This document shows positions 46,014 through 55,097 of a DNA stretch of 64,000 nucleotides, one piece after another. Source of the stretch: Sphingosinicella sp. CPCC 101087 (GTDB taxonomy: Bacteria; Pseudomonadota; Alphaproteobacteria; Sphingomonadales; Sphingomonadaceae); assembly GCF_004151485.1 (NCBI RefSeq), contig NZ_SBFF01000007.1, positions 1 to 64,000 on the forward strand. Reading direction: 5' to 3'. The position numbers were made by a program, and so were the translations under genes. The number at the start of each line of letters is the position of its first letter. Position 1 is the first letter of the stretch. Under the pieces are notes generated by a model. It was not told the DNA's origin. It saw only the letters and a program-made list of their open reading frames with translations, and made no database searches.

Positions 46014-46541
46014 TTGACGCTGGAGCGGCTCGACGTTGGCGGCGATGACGACGTGCTGGAAGTCGGCTTCGGCGGCGGTGGCCTGCTCGCCATGCTGCTG
46101 CGCGCGACGAGCGGGACGGTAGCGGGAGTCGATCCTGCCGGAGCGATGGTGAAACGAGCGCAACGACGCTTCCGACGCGAGCCTCGGCTTCGGCTCCACC
46201 GCGGATCGGTCGAAGCGCTGCCGTTCGAGGACAAGCGGTTCGACAGAGCGTGCAGCGTCAACAACATCTATTTCTGGCCCGATCCGCCGGCAGCGCTGCG
46301 TGAGCTGGCACGGGTGCTGCGCGAGGGCGGGCGGCTGGCCGTCTGCTTCGAGCCGCCCGAGGAGCTTCGAAAGTGGCCCGGCCACCGCTTCGGCTTCCGG
46401 CTCGTCGACGAGGCAGAGGTTCGGCAGTTGATGGAAGAGGCGGGGTTCGCGCGCATAAGCCACGCGGAGGGACGCGGCCGCATGCCCGATCGCTTTCTCT
46501 GTTTGACAGGCGAGCGCGCCAGGGCTGAAGCAAGGCCATGA
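46014..46541 (+). CDS. Class I SAM methyltransferase lacking a standard start for its full N-terminus
   Basis: From TTG 46014 the product is 175 residues with VLEVGFGGGGLLAMLLRATSG (SAM motif I) and AGVDPAGAMVKRA, ending four bases into thiE (coupled). Yet the same frame is open and protein-like back to 45864, encoding SEIRLRWLARQFACPSAAAG and WLDRIGAATNRL, a segment that precedes motif I in related proteins. No ATG, GTG or TTG occurs in that extension. The true start may be a rare codon, or the 5' end may be damaged. Family assignment is good, the start is not. Confidence 0.7.
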   Translation: MTLERLDVGGDDDVLEVGFGGGGLLAMLLRATSGTVAGVDPAGAMVKRAQRRFRREPRLRLHRGSVEALPFEDKRFDRACSVNNIYFWPDPPAALRELARVLREGGRLAVCFEPPEELRKWPGHRFGFRLVDEAEVRQLMEEAGFARISHAEGRGRMPDRFLCLTGERARAEARP

Positions 46542-47236
46542 CCGAGCAAGAAGACGAAGCTGCGCTGGACCCGTCGAACCTGGCCGAATTTGCCGGGCGT
46601 TTCGGGCGCGGCGACCGCGGACCGTGCCAGCTTTATCTCATCTCTCCGCTCGACGTGGGCGGTGCCTTTCCCGATCGGCTCGCCGCGGCGATCGGAAGCG
46701 GGCCGGTCGCAGCCTTCCAGTTCCGGGTGAAGGATGTCGACCAGCATGAGGCGGCGCGGCTCGCCGAGCCGCTGCAGCGCCTGTGTGCCGACCATGATGT
46801 CGCCTTCATCGTGAATGACAGCGCGAGCCTGGCCAGGAGAATCGGCGCCGACGGAGTCCATCTCGGCCAGGAAGACGGCGATCCGCGCGAGGCGCGTTCG
46901 CAGCTCGGGACCTCGGCGCAGATCGGCGTGACCTGCCACGACAGCCGACATCTGGCGATGGAGGCCGGCGAGGCGGGCGCCGATTATGTCGCCTTCGGAG
47001 CCTTTTTTCCCACGTCGACCAAGGAGACCCGGCACCGGCCCGACCCTTCCATCCTCACCTGGTGGTCTACGGTCTTCGAGATACCCTGCGTCGCGATCGG
47101 TGGAATCACGCCGGACAATGGGCGCGTGCTGGTCGATGCGGGCGCGGATTTCCTGGCCGTCAGCAGCGGCGTGTGGAAACATCCGGAGGGCCCGGGCGCG
47201 GCGGTGAAGGCGTTTCAGGAAATGATGGCGCGCTAA
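46538..47236 (+). CDS. thiE: Thiamine-phosphate synthase
   Basis: 232 residues with a TIM-barrel ThiE fold: the first strand is CQLYLISPL, the pyrimidine/pyrophosphate-binding region is FQFRVKDVDQHEA, then FIVNDSASLARRIGADGVHLGQEDGD and FGAFFPTSTKE, ending IPCVAIGGITPDNG. It joins hydroxymethylpyrimidine pyrophosphate and thiazole phosphate. The stop of the methyltransferase overlaps its ATG. No TPP riboswitch is visible. Confidence 0.9.
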   Translation: MTEQEDEAALDPSNLAEFAGRFGRGDRGPCQLYLISPLDVGGAFPDRLAAAIGSGPVAAFQFRVKDVDQHEAARLAEPLQRLCADHDVAFIVNDSASLARRIGADGVHLGQEDGDPREARSQLGTSAQIGVTCHDSRHLAMEAGEAGADYVAFGAFFPTSTKETRHRPDPSILTWWSTVFEIPCVAIGGITPDNGRVLVDAGADFLAVSSGVWKHPEGPGAAVKAFQEMMAR

Positions 47237-47258
47237 GCCGCAGGGTCCTGCTCGATAT

Positions 47259-47323
47259 CGTCATGCCGGCGGGGTGTGGGGCCAAGCTGACTGTCACAGG
47301 GACCCGGCCTCCGCCGGGTGACG
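47259..47323. repeat. REP-like inverted pair between convergent thiE and DUF72 genes
   Basis: CGTCATGCCGGCGGGG (from 47259) and CCTCCGCCGGGTGACG (ending 47323) are imperfect reverse complements. The hairpin could end transcription from both sides. Confidence 0.5.
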
Positions 47324-47343
47324 AATGTGGCCTCCAACCGTGG

Positions 47344-48078
47344 TCACCTCGCCATCTGCGCGACCATCGCCTTGAGCGTCTGCGCATCGTGGATGGCGTG
47401 GGCCTCCAGGTCGTTGTTGAAATAGCACCAGGCGGGACGCCCGGCGCGGGCCTGTCCGACGATCCAGTCGGACCAGGAGAGCAGGCCTTCGTCCGAATAG
47501 CGTCCCCAATATTTGCCCTCGCCGCCGTGAAACCGGACATAGGCGATCGGCCCCGTCGCAAGCCTTTCGGTAGCCGATCCGGGCATGTCGTGGACGCAGA
47601 AGGCGGCGCCGTGGCGATCGAGCAGCGCGTAGGTTTCCGGCACCAGCCAGCTCCTGTCGCGGAACTCGAAGACATTGACGACGTCCGCGGGCAGCAGCTT
47701 GAGGAAGGTCTCCAGCCGCTCGAGATTGATCCGGAAACGCGGCGGAAGCTGGTAAAGGATGGGACCGAGCCGGTCACCCAGCGCGCGGAAGGGAGTCATC
47801 ATCCGCTCCAGCGGCTCCTCACAATCCTTCAGCTTCTTGGCCTGGGTGAGGAAGCGGTTCGCCTTCACCGCATAGCAGAAGCCGGGCGGCGCCTGGTCGC
47901 GCCACTTTGTGAAGATCTCCGCCTTCGGCAGCCTGTAGAAGCTGTTGTTGATCTCGACCGTGTCGAAATGCTCGGCATAGAAATCGAACCACCGTCGCGC
48001 CGGAAGGCCCTTCGGATAGAAGCGCTCGCGCCAGTGGCGGTAGTTCCAGCCCGAGCAGCCGATGCGGATCCTCTTCAT
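47344..48078 (-). CDS. DUF72 (YecE-like) protein
   Basis: 244 residues from ATG 48078 (MKRIRIGCSGWNYRHW; the open frame runs 35 codons further). The barrel-like DUF72 fold shows GCSGWNYRHWRERFYPKG, FDTVEINNSFYRLP, and late AYVRFHGGEGKYWGRYSDE. The family is widespread and may be TIM-barrel nucleases or sugar-binding proteins, but no activity is settled. It diverges from the M23 gene with 43 bases between starts. Confidence 0.9.
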   Translation of the reverse strand: MKRIRIGCSGWNYRHWRERFYPKGLPARRWFDFYAEHFDTVEINNSFYRLPKAEIFTKWRDQAPPGFCYAVKANRFLTQAKKLKDCEEPLERMMTPFRALGDRLGPILYQLPPRFRINLERLETFLKLLPADVVNVFEFRDRSWLVPETYALLDRHGAAFCVHDMPGSATERLATGPIAYVRFHGGEGKYWGRYSDEGLLSWSDWIVGQARAGRPAWCYFNNDLEAHAIHDAQTLKAMVAQMAR

Positions 48079-48121
48079 GCGGGGGCGGAACGATGCGCGA
48101 CCGAAATAGGTTTCGGACCCG

Positions 48122-48742
48122 ATGCGCAGATTTGGCATGGGTTTGGTCGTTGCGATCACCGCCATCGTCACGGCGGTGGTCACCAGCCTGTTCTGGATCG
48201 TCGCCTACAGCATCGCCCTGCCGGGTGGAAGAATGGCGTCGGGGGACGAGGCGGACAGCCCCACGTCGGGCGCCGACCTGGTGGTTGGGCCGGCGGGGCT
48301 CGCGGTGCCTGTGGCGGGGGTCCGGACCCAGGATCTGGTCGACACCTACAGCCAAGCGCGCGCGGGCGGCGCGAGGTCGCATGACGCGATCGACATAATG
48401 GCCCCAGCCGGACGGCCGGTGATCGCCGCAGCCGACGGCATGGTCGAGAAACTTTTCTTCAGCGAGGGCGGCGGCGGGATTTCCGCTTATGTCCGCTCGC
48501 CCGATCGCCGATGGATCTATTATTATGCCCATCTCCAGGGCTATGCGCCCGGCCTCCGCGAAGGCGTGCGCGTCGAGCGCGGCGACCCGATCGGCACCGT
48601 CGGCTCCACCGGAAACGCCGCCGCGGCCGGGCCGCATCTCCATTTCGCCGTCTATCGCATGGCGCCGGGTCAGGATTGGCACGAAGGGACGCCGATCAAC
48701 CCTTATCCGCTGCTGGCGGGGGAGGGGGCGGCGGCGCGATAG
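48122..48742 (+). CDS. M23-family metallopeptidase
   Basis: 206 residues. One N-terminal membrane anchor (about 8-32) is followed by a periplasmic LytM domain with zinc ligands in SHDAIDI (HxxxD) and GPHLHF (HxH). It contains GVRVERGDPIGTVGSTGNA, as in active M23 enzymes. It should cleave peptidoglycan cross-links or help control amidases. The length is short, without a coiled-coil module. Confidence 0.92.
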   Translation: MRRFGMGLVVAITAIVTAVVTSLFWIVAYSIALPGGRMASGDEADSPTSGADLVVGPAGLAVPVAGVRTQDLVDTYSQARAGGARSHDAIDIMAPAGRPVIAAADGMVEKLFFSEGGGGISAYVRSPDRRWIYYYAHLQGYAPGLREGVRVERGDPIGTVGSTGNAAAAGPHLHFAVYRMAPGQDWHEGTPINPYPLLAGEGAAAR

Positions 48743-48769
48743 CGGAAGAGCTGCTGCGAGGAGGCCGGC

Positions 48770-50161
48770 TCAGGCGTCGACCAGCCCCAGTCTTTCGCGC
48801 CGCGACCAGCGAACGAGCATGAGGACGGAGACGACGGCCAGTCCGGCGGCGAGTCCCGTCCAGATGCCGACGCCTTCCCATTCCAGGCCGAAGCCGAGAC
48901 CGACCGCCAGACCCATGCCGACGGCCCAATAGCCGAACAAGGCGAAGGCCATGGGTACTTTGGTGTCGTGCAGCCCGCGAAGCATCCCTGCGCCGACCGC
49001 CTGGGCGCCGTCGACGATCTGGAAGATGGCGGCAATCCCGAGAAAGGCCATGGCGAGCGGAATGACGGGGGCGTTCACCGGATCCGACGTGTCGATGAAA
49101 AGGCCGATGAGCGGATGAGGGAAGCTCCACATCAGCACGGACATGAACGCCATGAAGCCGGTCCCGAGGGTGAAGCTCGTCCAGCCTGCACGGGTGATGC
49201 CGGCTCGATCCCTGCGCCCCGCCGCATGGCCGATGCGTACCGTGGCGGCCTGGGCGAGGCCCATCGGGACCATGAACGACAAGGCGGCGATCTGTATGGC
49301 GATCTGGTGAGCGGCCAGGCTCGCCGTTCCGATCAGGCCCATGAGCAGGACGGCGGCGTTGAACACGCCGACTTCGAGCATCAGGGTGATCCCGATGGGG
49401 ACGCCCAGCCGCCAGACTTCCCGAAAACGCGGCCAGTCGGGCCGCCAGAACCTTCCGAAGAGGTGATAGCGACGAAAGCGGGGATGGCGCGTCACGATGA
49501 GCGCGATTGCGGTGAACTCGAGAATGATCGTGACCGAGCTGCCGATGCCGGCGCCCATAAGTCCGAGCGCGGGAATTCCGATCGCGGGCACGCCGAAGAT
49601 GAGGCAGCTGTTCACCAGTGCATTCATGACCACGGCTCCGGCGGCGACCACGAAGGACCAGAGCGGCCGCTCCATGGCCGCGAGGAAGTTGCGCAGGACC
49701 AGATAGAGGAAATGCGGGAGCAGCGCCCACATCAGGTAGCGCACGAAGCTCTGCGCGTCGGCCGCGAGCGTCGGATCCTGGCCCAGCAGGACGAGCAGGT
49801 CGCGTGCATTCCACAGCAGGGCCCACATCGGAATCACCATGATGACCGCCGACCACATGGCCTGGCGGATGGTCCGACGGACGTCGCGCACACTGTTGAA
49901 ACGGCGGCCGCGCTCGCGCGCGACCATCGGCGCGGAGGCGGTGAGGAGGCCCATCCCGAAGATGGCGCAGAACATGTACAGATTCACCCCGAGCGCCGCC
50001 GCCGCGAGCGTGCGCGCTCCGAGCTGCCCCAGCAGGACGACGTCGGTCACATGGACCAGCGACTGGGCCACATTGGTCAGGACCAGCGGATAAGCGAGAA
50101 TCAGCGTCGCCCGCGCCTCGGCGCGCCAGGGACCCAGAGAAGACCGACGCGGCGAAGACAT
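48770..50161 (-). CDS. MATE-family multidrug efflux transporter
   Basis: 463 residues with about twelve membrane helices. It opens with a basic tail and LILAYPLVLTNVAQSLVHVTDVVLLGQLGARTLAAAALG, a NorM-type start, and has repeated MATE halves (second half near residue 240 with LGVPIGITLMLEVG). It exports cationic drugs using H or Na gradients. It converges on the M23 peptidase gene with 27 bases between stops. Confidence 0.93.
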   Translation of the reverse strand: MSSPRRSSLGPWRAEARATLILAYPLVLTNVAQSLVHVTDVVLLGQLGARTLAAAALGVNLYMFCAIFGMGLLTASAPMVARERGRRFNSVRDVRRTIRQAMWSAVIMVIPMWALLWNARDLLVLLGQDPTLAADAQSFVRYLMWALLPHFLYLVLRNFLAAMERPLWSFVVAAGAVVMNALVNSCLIFGVPAIGIPALGLMGAGIGSSVTIILEFTAIALIVTRHPRFRRYHLFGRFWRPDWPRFREVWRLGVPIGITLMLEVGVFNAAVLLMGLIGTASLAAHQIAIQIAALSFMVPMGLAQAATVRIGHAAGRRDRAGITRAGWTSFTLGTGFMAFMSVLMWSFPHPLIGLFIDTSDPVNAPVIPLAMAFLGIAAIFQIVDGAQAVGAGMLRGLHDTKVPMAFALFGYWAVGMGLAVGLGFGLEWEGVGIWTGLAAGLAVVSVLMLVRWSRRERLGLVDA

Positions 50162-50203
50162 GAGGGTTGCGAGCAGGAGCCGGAACGTGAACGAGGCGCA
50201 GGC

Positions 50204-50791
50204 TTATAGTGCCGGCGGAAGGGTGATCAACGGCCGCTTCGCTGTCGCTTTCTTTCCCGAGTGCAGGCTCTTCCCCGGAAGCAGGTCGAGACGCATCGCG
50301 CAGCGCCGATGGCCGGGCAAGCCGTGCGCCTCCTCCCGCTCGAGTATGTGGAACAGCCGTGGACCCAGCGCGTCGGGGGCCAGCGTCCTGAATCCGAAAT
50401 GGGCGTATAAAGGCTCGTTCCAGGGCACTGCGCGGAACGTCGTCAGTGTAACCGCGGTCAGCTTACGATCGCGCGCATGGGCGATCGACGCATCGAGGAG
50501 CGCTCGCCCTGCGCCTTGCCCCTGCCGGGCTCGCTCCACCGCCAGCGCCCAGATATGAAGCTCTGCGTCGAAACGTTCGGCGGTCAGGAAACCGAACGGG
50601 CGGTCGGCTTCGTCCACGACGACCCAGGACCATCCCACCTTCGACGCCAGCCGGTGAGCCTCTGCAGATTGAACGTCGTCATCCGCAACCCAGGCTAGAT
50701 CGGGAATGGCGCGAAAGGCCTCTCCGGCCGAGCGCTCGATCCGGGGCAGCATCTCCACATCCCGCTCGCTCTTCTTGCGTATCCGTGCCAA
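50204..50791 (-). CDS. GNAT-family N-acetyltransferase
   Basis: 195 residues from a TTG start at 50791 with GAGG before it. The first residues (ARIRKKSERDVEMLPRIERS) align with the usual start of this group, which supports TTG over later ATGs. The acetyl-CoA loop is ALAVERARQGQGAGRALLDAS, and the C-terminal GFRTLAPDALGPRLFHILERE is typical of the YhbS-like branch. It is monocistronic, divergent from the gene at 50907. Confidence 0.85.
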   Translation of the reverse strand: MARIRKKSERDVEMLPRIERSAGEAFRAIPDLAWVADDDVQSAEAHRLASKVGWSWVVVDEADRPFGFLTAERFDAELHIWALAVERARQGQGAGRALLDASIAHARDRKLTAVTLTTFRAVPWNEPLYAHFGFRTLAPDALGPRLFHILEREEAHGLPGHRRCAMRLDLLPGKSLHSGKKATAKRPLITLPPAL

Positions 50792-50906
50792 CTCGATCCT
50801 CGCCCGCCCCTCGTGCGTGCCGCCATAGCAGACGGCACGCAGCTGCGCAGGACCGGCGGCGCCGAAGCTGGTCCCGACCGCGTACGTCCGCTATATATCG
50901 AAGGCC

Positions 50907-51185
50907 ATGTCGCTTCGGTCGGACGGAAAATTCGGCTCTCCATCGCGGCCCGATGGCGATCCGTCGCCGCTCGACGCCGAAATCGTCGCGGAGCGACCCG
51001 CCGCCCTCGCGGTCTGCGTCGGCGCTTCGAAACGGCCCTCGCGAGTCGAGGAGGCGGCCGACGCCTCCGACACTTTCCTCATGGCGCGTAAGCTTTGCGG
51101 CCTGCCCGGCCATCGTTTCGTGATGGAAGACTGCGCCCTGTCCCTGGACGTGCTCGCGCGCGTCGGTGCCCGGCCGAAGACCTAG
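50907..51185 (+). CDS. Small protein of unknown function
   Basis: 92 residues from ATG 50907, with GAAGG five bases upstream and a TATATAT directly before it. The C-terminal part (TFLMARKLCGLPGHRFVMED then CALSLDVLARV) looks structured and has three cysteines in all. The first half is Ser/Pro/Asp-rich. I do not recognise it. The reverse strand is also open here, so coding is probable but not certain. Confidence 0.5.
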   Translation: MSLRSDGKFGSPSRPDGDPSPLDAEIVAERPAALAVCVGASKRPSRVEEAADASDTFLMARKLCGLPGHRFVMEDCALSLDVLARVGARPKT

Positions 51186-51196
51186 GTTCGGGGCGG

Positions 51197-51640
51197 GTGC
51201 ACGAAGGCGGCTGCGAGTGCGGACGGGTCCGCTACAGGCTCACCAGCGGGCCGATTTTCGTCAATGGCTGCCATTGTCGCCAATGCCAGAAGCTCAGCGG
51301 ATCGGCTTTCGCGATCAACGCCATGATCGAGGCGGACCGGGTCGAGCTGATCGCCGGCGGCGATGTGATCGGCCCGGACGGAACGGCGGCCTGCCCCGAC
51401 TGCGCGACCATGCTCTGGGCGCTTCATCCCCAGTTCGGCGACCGGATCCGCTTCGTGCGCGTGGGCACGCTCGACGAAGGCGAGCGGCTGCCGCCGGACG
51501 CCCATTTCTTCGTCCGCAGCCGCCATCCCTGGATCGTGCTGCCGACCGGCGTGCCGAGCTTCGAAACCTTGCCCGGGCCGGACGATCCGCCGCTTCACGG
51601 GCCTGACGCGCAGGCTCGGCTCGACGCCGCGCTTCGCTGA
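51197..51640 (+). CDS. GFA-family (glutathione-dependent formaldehyde-activating-like) protein
   Basis: 147 residues from GTG 51197, with GGGGCGGG upstream. It has three Cys clusters that bind zinc in this fold: GGCECGRVRY, NGCHCRQCQKLSG and AACPDCATM, followed by a beta-rich domain ending in the usual PWIVLPTGVPSFETLPGP. Members are called Gfa or CENP-V-like, but most are not proven formaldehyde enzymes. The substrate is unknown. Confidence 0.88.
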   Translation: MHEGGCECGRVRYRLTSGPIFVNGCHCRQCQKLSGSAFAINAMIEADRVELIAGGDVIGPDGTAACPDCATMLWALHPQFGDRIRFVRVGTLDEGERLPPDAHFFVRSRHPWIVLPTGVPSFETLPGPDDPPLHGPDAQARLDAALR

Positions 51641-51659
51641 CGGGCGGTGATCCGGCACC

Positions 51660-51688
51660 TTGCCGGATTTTCCCGTCGCCGCTACAGG
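51660..51688 (+). promoter_or_regulatory. Candidate promoter of efp
   Basis: TTGCCG (51660-51665) and TACAGG (51683-51688) are spaced by 17 bases, 33 bases before the efp ATG. Motifs are only moderately close to consensus. Confidence 0.4.
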
Positions 51689-51721
51689 CATCGCACCTTT
51701 TCCGGAATTTGAAAGACGATC

Positions 51722-52285
51722 ATGAAGATCAGCGGCGTGGACATTCGTCCCGGCAACATCATCGAATATGAAGGCGGCATCTGGCGCGCGGTGAAGATCC
51801 AGCACACGCAGCCCGGCAAGGGCGGCGCCTATATGCAGGTGGAGCTGAAGAACCTCATCGACGGCCGCAAGAACAATGTCCGCTTCCGCTCGGCCGAGAC
51901 GGTGGAGCGCGTCCGGCTCGACACGAAGGATTTCCAATATCTCTATGCCGAGGGCAGCGACCTCGTCTTCATGGACAAGGAGACCTATGAGCAGGTCACC
52001 CTTCCGAAGGACCTGATCGGCGACGCGGCCGCTTTCCTGCAGGACGGGATGGACGTGGTGATGGAGCTCTACAACGAGCGACCGATCTCCGTGCAGCTCC
52101 CCGACACGATCGAGGCTACGATCGTCGAGGCCGATGCGGTGGTGAAGGGCCAGACAGCCTCGTCGAGCTACAAGCCCGCCGTTCTCGACAACGGCGTGCG
52201 CGTCATGGTGCCGCCGCACATCACCGCGGGAACCCGGATCGTCGTCGACGTTTACGAACAGACTTACGTGAAGCGCGCGGACTAG
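51722..52285 (+). CDS. efp: Elongation factor P
   Basis: 187 residues in the three-domain EF-P form. Domain I carries the loop [16 protein letters not shown], whose Lys-33 is the expected site of (beta-)lysylation. Domains II and III end [20 protein letters not shown]. It helps ribosomes through poly-proline stretches. Modification genes (epmA/B) are not in the window. Confidence 0.96.
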   Translation: MKISGVDIRPGNIIEYEGGIWRAVKIQHTQPGKGGAYMQVELKNLIDGRKNNVRFRSAETVERVRLDTKDFQYLYAEGSDLVFMDKETYEQVTLPKDLIGDAAAFLQDGMDVVMELYNERPISVQLPDTIEATIVEADAVVKGQTASSSYKPAVLDNGVRVMVPPHITAGTRIVVDVYEQTYVKRAD

Positions 52286-52301
52286 AGCCTGCTTCCCATT
52301 C

Positions 52302-52396
52302 GGGAGAGGGTGGAGAGATAGGGAGTCTGACGATTCCCCGGCTTTCCCTCTCCCTTCGCCGCTTCGCGGCTCTTCCCTCTCCGATCGGGAGAGAGG
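52302..52396. repeat. Palindromic intergenic repeat between efp and suhB
   Basis: GGGAGAGGG (52302-52310) pairs with CCCTCTCCC (52346-52354), and a second dyad of CTCTCCGATCGGGAGAG type lies at about 52376-52394. In between are GCCGCTTCGCGGC (52359-52371) and CU-rich blocks. It is a different family from the REP-like elements above. Confidence 0.6.
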
Positions 52397-52411
52397 CACA
52401 GGAGATTCATA

Positions 52412-53227
52412 TTGGTATCCCATTCCGGCCTCATCACCGTCATGACGCGCGCAGCCCGCAAGGCGGCGCCGCGGCTGCGGCGCGATTTCGGCGAGGTCGA
52501 GCAGCTCCAGGTAAGCCGCAAGGGCCCGGCCGACTTCGTCAGCATGGCCGACGAACGGGCCGAGCAGACGGTGGTCGAGGAGTTGCGCCATGCTCGCCCG
52601 GACTGGGGCCTCCTGCTCGAGGAAGGCGGCACGGTGGAAGGCAATCCGGCCAAGCCGCGCTGGATCGTCGATCCGGTCGACGGCACTTCCAACTTCATCC
52701 ACGGCATTCCCCATTTCGCCATCTCGATCGCGGTCCAGGAGCCGAAGCCCGGCGGCGGCTGGGGCGAGATCAGCCACGGCCTCATCTACCAGCCGCTGAG
52801 CGACGAGAGCTTCTGGGCCGAGAAGGGCAGGGGCGCCTGGCTCCAGGACCGGCGACTGCGGGTCTCGTCTCGCCGGGACCTTTCAGAGGCACTGATCGCC
52901 ACCGGCGTCCCCTATAAGGGTCATGGTCACCTCTACCGGTTCCAGAAGATACTTGACGCCGTATCCCCGGAAGTAGCCGGGATCCGCCGCTTCGGCTCGG
53001 CGGCGCTCGACCTCGCATGGGTGGCAGCCGGCCGTTATGACGGCTTCTGGGAAGAGGATCTCCAGTTTTGGGATATCGCCGCCGGACTGCTGCTCGTCCG
53101 CGAAGCGGGCGGGTTCGTGACCGACTTTCGCGGGTCCGATCGCGGCATTGTCGATGGCCAGGTGCTGGCCGCTAACGACCAGATACATTCCCGACTGCAC
53201 AAGCTGGTAGCGGGCGCGCTCCGCTGA
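52412..53227 (+). CDS. suhB: Inositol monophosphatase family protein (SuhB-like)
   Basis: 271 residues from TTG 52412, with CAGGAG eight bases upstream. Metal and substrate motifs are LLLEEGG, VDPVDGTSNFIHGIPHFAIS (DPxDGTxNF) and, late, DLAWVAAGRYDGFWEEDLQFWDIAAG. It dephosphorylates inositol 1-phosphate or related compounds; in E. coli SuhB also aids rRNA antitermination. It follows efp on the same strand after a repeat. Confidence 0.93.
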   Translation: MVSHSGLITVMTRAARKAAPRLRRDFGEVEQLQVSRKGPADFVSMADERAEQTVVEELRHARPDWGLLLEEGGTVEGNPAKPRWIVDPVDGTSNFIHGIPHFAISIAVQEPKPGGGWGEISHGLIYQPLSDESFWAEKGRGAWLQDRRLRVSSRRDLSEALIATGVPYKGHGHLYRFQKILDAVSPEVAGIRRFGSAALDLAWVAAGRYDGFWEEDLQFWDIAAGLLLVREAGGFVTDFRGSDRGIVDGQVLAANDQIHSRLHKLVAGALR

Positions 53228-53487
53228 AGCTGGCGGCCCCGCGCGCCGGGCGAGGAGGCGACAGCCGCCGGCATGCGGCGCGTGCTCCTGTCCGCCCGAG
53301 AGTCGCCGGAGCAGACGATTTGCGGGGGCGCACGACGCCCGCGCCTCGGCTATCCCCTTAATTGCCGCCGATACACTTGATTTCGCACGAAAAATCCCAA
53401 CTTTCCGGTTGTGCTCCTCAAGCGGTTGCGATGCAGGTCCCGCTGGCCTAGAAGCCCCGCAACCTTTGACCTTCGGAGAGTCTTCCG

Positions 53488-53865
53488 ATGGCGTCCGTCG
53501 CCGCCGACTACCTGCCGATCCTGCTCTTCCTGGGCGTCGCCCTGGGACTGTCCATGGCCTTCGTCGTCCTGCCGATGATCGTGTCCGTCTTCACGGGCGC
53601 GGCGCGGCCCTATCCGGACAAGCTGGCCGAATATGAGTGCGGCTTTCCGGCCTTCGAGGACAGCCGAGCCCAATTCGACGTCCGCTTCTACCTGGTGGCG
53701 ATCTTGTTCATCATTTTCGACATCGAGGCGGCCTTTCTCTTTCCCTGGGCGGTGTCGGTGTTCGACATCGGCTGGGCGGCCTGGTTCGCGATGATGATTT
53801 TCCTCGTCGAGCTTGCGCTCGGCTTCGCTTACGCCTGGAAGAAAGGGGCGCTCGAATGGGAGTGA
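53488..53865 (+). CDS. nuoA: NADH-quinone oxidoreductase subunit A
   Basis: 125 residues with three membrane helices and the conserved [20 protein letters not shown] loop followed by [22 protein letters not shown]. It is the first gene of the complex I operon, with CGGAGAG before ATG. nuoB overlaps its end by ten bases. Confidence 0.97.
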   Translation: MASVAADYLPILLFLGVALGLSMAFVVLPMIVSVFTGAARPYPDKLAEYECGFPAFEDSRAQFDVRFYLVAILFIIFDIEAAFLFPWAVSVFDIGWAAWFAMMIFLVELALGFAYAWKKGALEWE

Positions 53866-54410
53866 TCCTCGATCCGCGGCACGAGAATGAGCGGCCGGCC
53901 GACCTCCAGCAGCCGGACCCCTACGTCTTCAACCAGATCAGCTCGGAAGTGACGGAGAAGGGCTTTCTCGTCACCTCGACCGAGGACCTGTTCCATTGGG
54001 CGCGCACCGGATCCCTCTGGTGGATGACCTTCGGCCTCGCTTGCTGCGCGGTCGAGATGATTCACGTGAACATGCCGCGCTACGATCTTGAGAGATTCGG
54101 CGCGGCGCCCCGCGCATCCCCGCGCCAGTCCGACGTGATGATCGTCGCCGGGACCCTGTGCAACAAGATGGCGCCGGCCTTGAGACGGGTCTACGACCAG
54201 ATGTCGGAGCCGCGCTACGTCATCTCGATGGGCAGCTGCGCCAATGGCGGCGGCTATTATCATTACAGCTACAGCGTCGTTCGCGGCTGCGATCGGATCG
54301 TGCCGGTGGACATCTACGTCCCAGGCTGTCCGCCGACCGCCGAGGCTCTGCTCTACGGCATCATGCAGCTCCAGCGGAAAATCCGCCGCGAAGGCACGAT
54401 TGAGCGCTGA
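53856..54410 (+). CDS. nuoB: NADH-quinone oxidoreductase subunit B
   Basis: 184 residues; holds cluster N2, which reduces quinone. Cysteines are in [16 protein letters not shown] and VPGCPP. The start at 53856 ([20 protein letters not shown]) overlaps nuoA by ten bases. The N-terminal extension of about 25 residues is usual in this group. Confidence 0.97.
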   Translation: MGVILDPRHENERPADLQQPDPYVFNQISSEVTEKGFLVTSTEDLFHWARTGSLWWMTFGLACCAVEMIHVNMPRYDLERFGAAPRASPRQSDVMIVAGTLCNKMAPALRRVYDQMSEPRYVISMGSCANGGGYYHYSYSVVRGCDRIVPVDIYVPGCPPTAEALLYGIMQLQRKIRREGTIER

Positions 54411-54414
54411 TCCA

Positions 54415-55077
54415 ATGCACGATCACATCCCCCGCATTTCCGCCCGCGAAGGGCTGGTCGACGAGGTAAAGGCGGCGATCGGTGACGCCTTCCTGTCGGC
54501 CAAGGACGAGGTCGGCGAAGTGTCGATCGACGTCGCCCGCGAGAAGATCGCCGACGTGCTCACCGTGCTTCGCGACCGGTTTGAATATCAGCAGCTGATG
54601 GAAATTGCCGGCGTCGATTATCCGTCCCGGCCCGAGCGGTTCGATGTCGTCTATCATCTGCTCTCGATCACGAAGAACCACCGCCTTCGCATCCGCGTCA
54701 CCACCGACGAGGAGAAGCCCGTGCCGACCGTGACGACGGTCTTTCCGGCCGCCGGCTGGCTCGAGCGGGAGGTCTTCGATCTTTTCGGCGTCCTGTTCGA
54801 TGGAAATCCGGACCTCAGGCGGATCCTCACCGATTACGGCTTTCGGGGGCATCCGTTCCGCAAGGACTTCCCGCTCACCGGCTATACCGAGCTGCGCTAT
54901 TCCGAGGAGCAGAAAAGGGTGGTCTACGAGCCGGTCAGCCTTGCGCAGGATTTTCGAAACTTCGATTTCCTGAGCCCGTGGGAGGGCGCCGAATATATCC
55001 TCCCGGGTGACGAGAAGGCGCAGCCGGAGGCTCCCGGCGCGCCGACCCCGCTCAAGGCCGACGAGATCAAGAAATGA
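54415..55077 (+). CDS. nuoC: NADH-quinone oxidoreductase subunit C
   Basis: 220 residues. It carries LMEIAGVDYPSRPERFDVVYHLLS and the signature EREVFDLFGVLFDGNPDLRR, then GFRGHPFRKDFPLTGYTE. The C-terminus adds an acidic, Pro-rich tail. It is part of the peripheral arm next to NuoD and NuoB. A TTG at 54400 could extend it by five codons. Confidence 0.96.
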   Translation: MHDHIPRISAREGLVDEVKAAIGDAFLSAKDEVGEVSIDVAREKIADVLTVLRDRFEYQQLMEIAGVDYPSRPERFDVVYHLLSITKNHRLRIRVTTDEEKPVPTVTTVFPAAGWLEREVFDLFGVLFDGNPDLRRILTDYGFRGHPFRKDFPLTGYTELRYSEEQKRVVYEPVSLAQDFRNFDFLSPWEGAEYILPGDEKAQPEAPGAPTPLKADEIKK

Positions 55078-55097
55078 GGATGCTTCATATCCGCTTC

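Noticed and set aside
46250-46560. Possible TPP riboswitch before thiE
   Set aside because: thiE overlaps the methyltransferase gene and no THI-box sequence is visible.
53228-53487. Promoter or RNA element before nuoA
   Set aside because: TTGATT and TTGTGC occur, but no -10 box at proper spacing stands out; nothing could be assigned.
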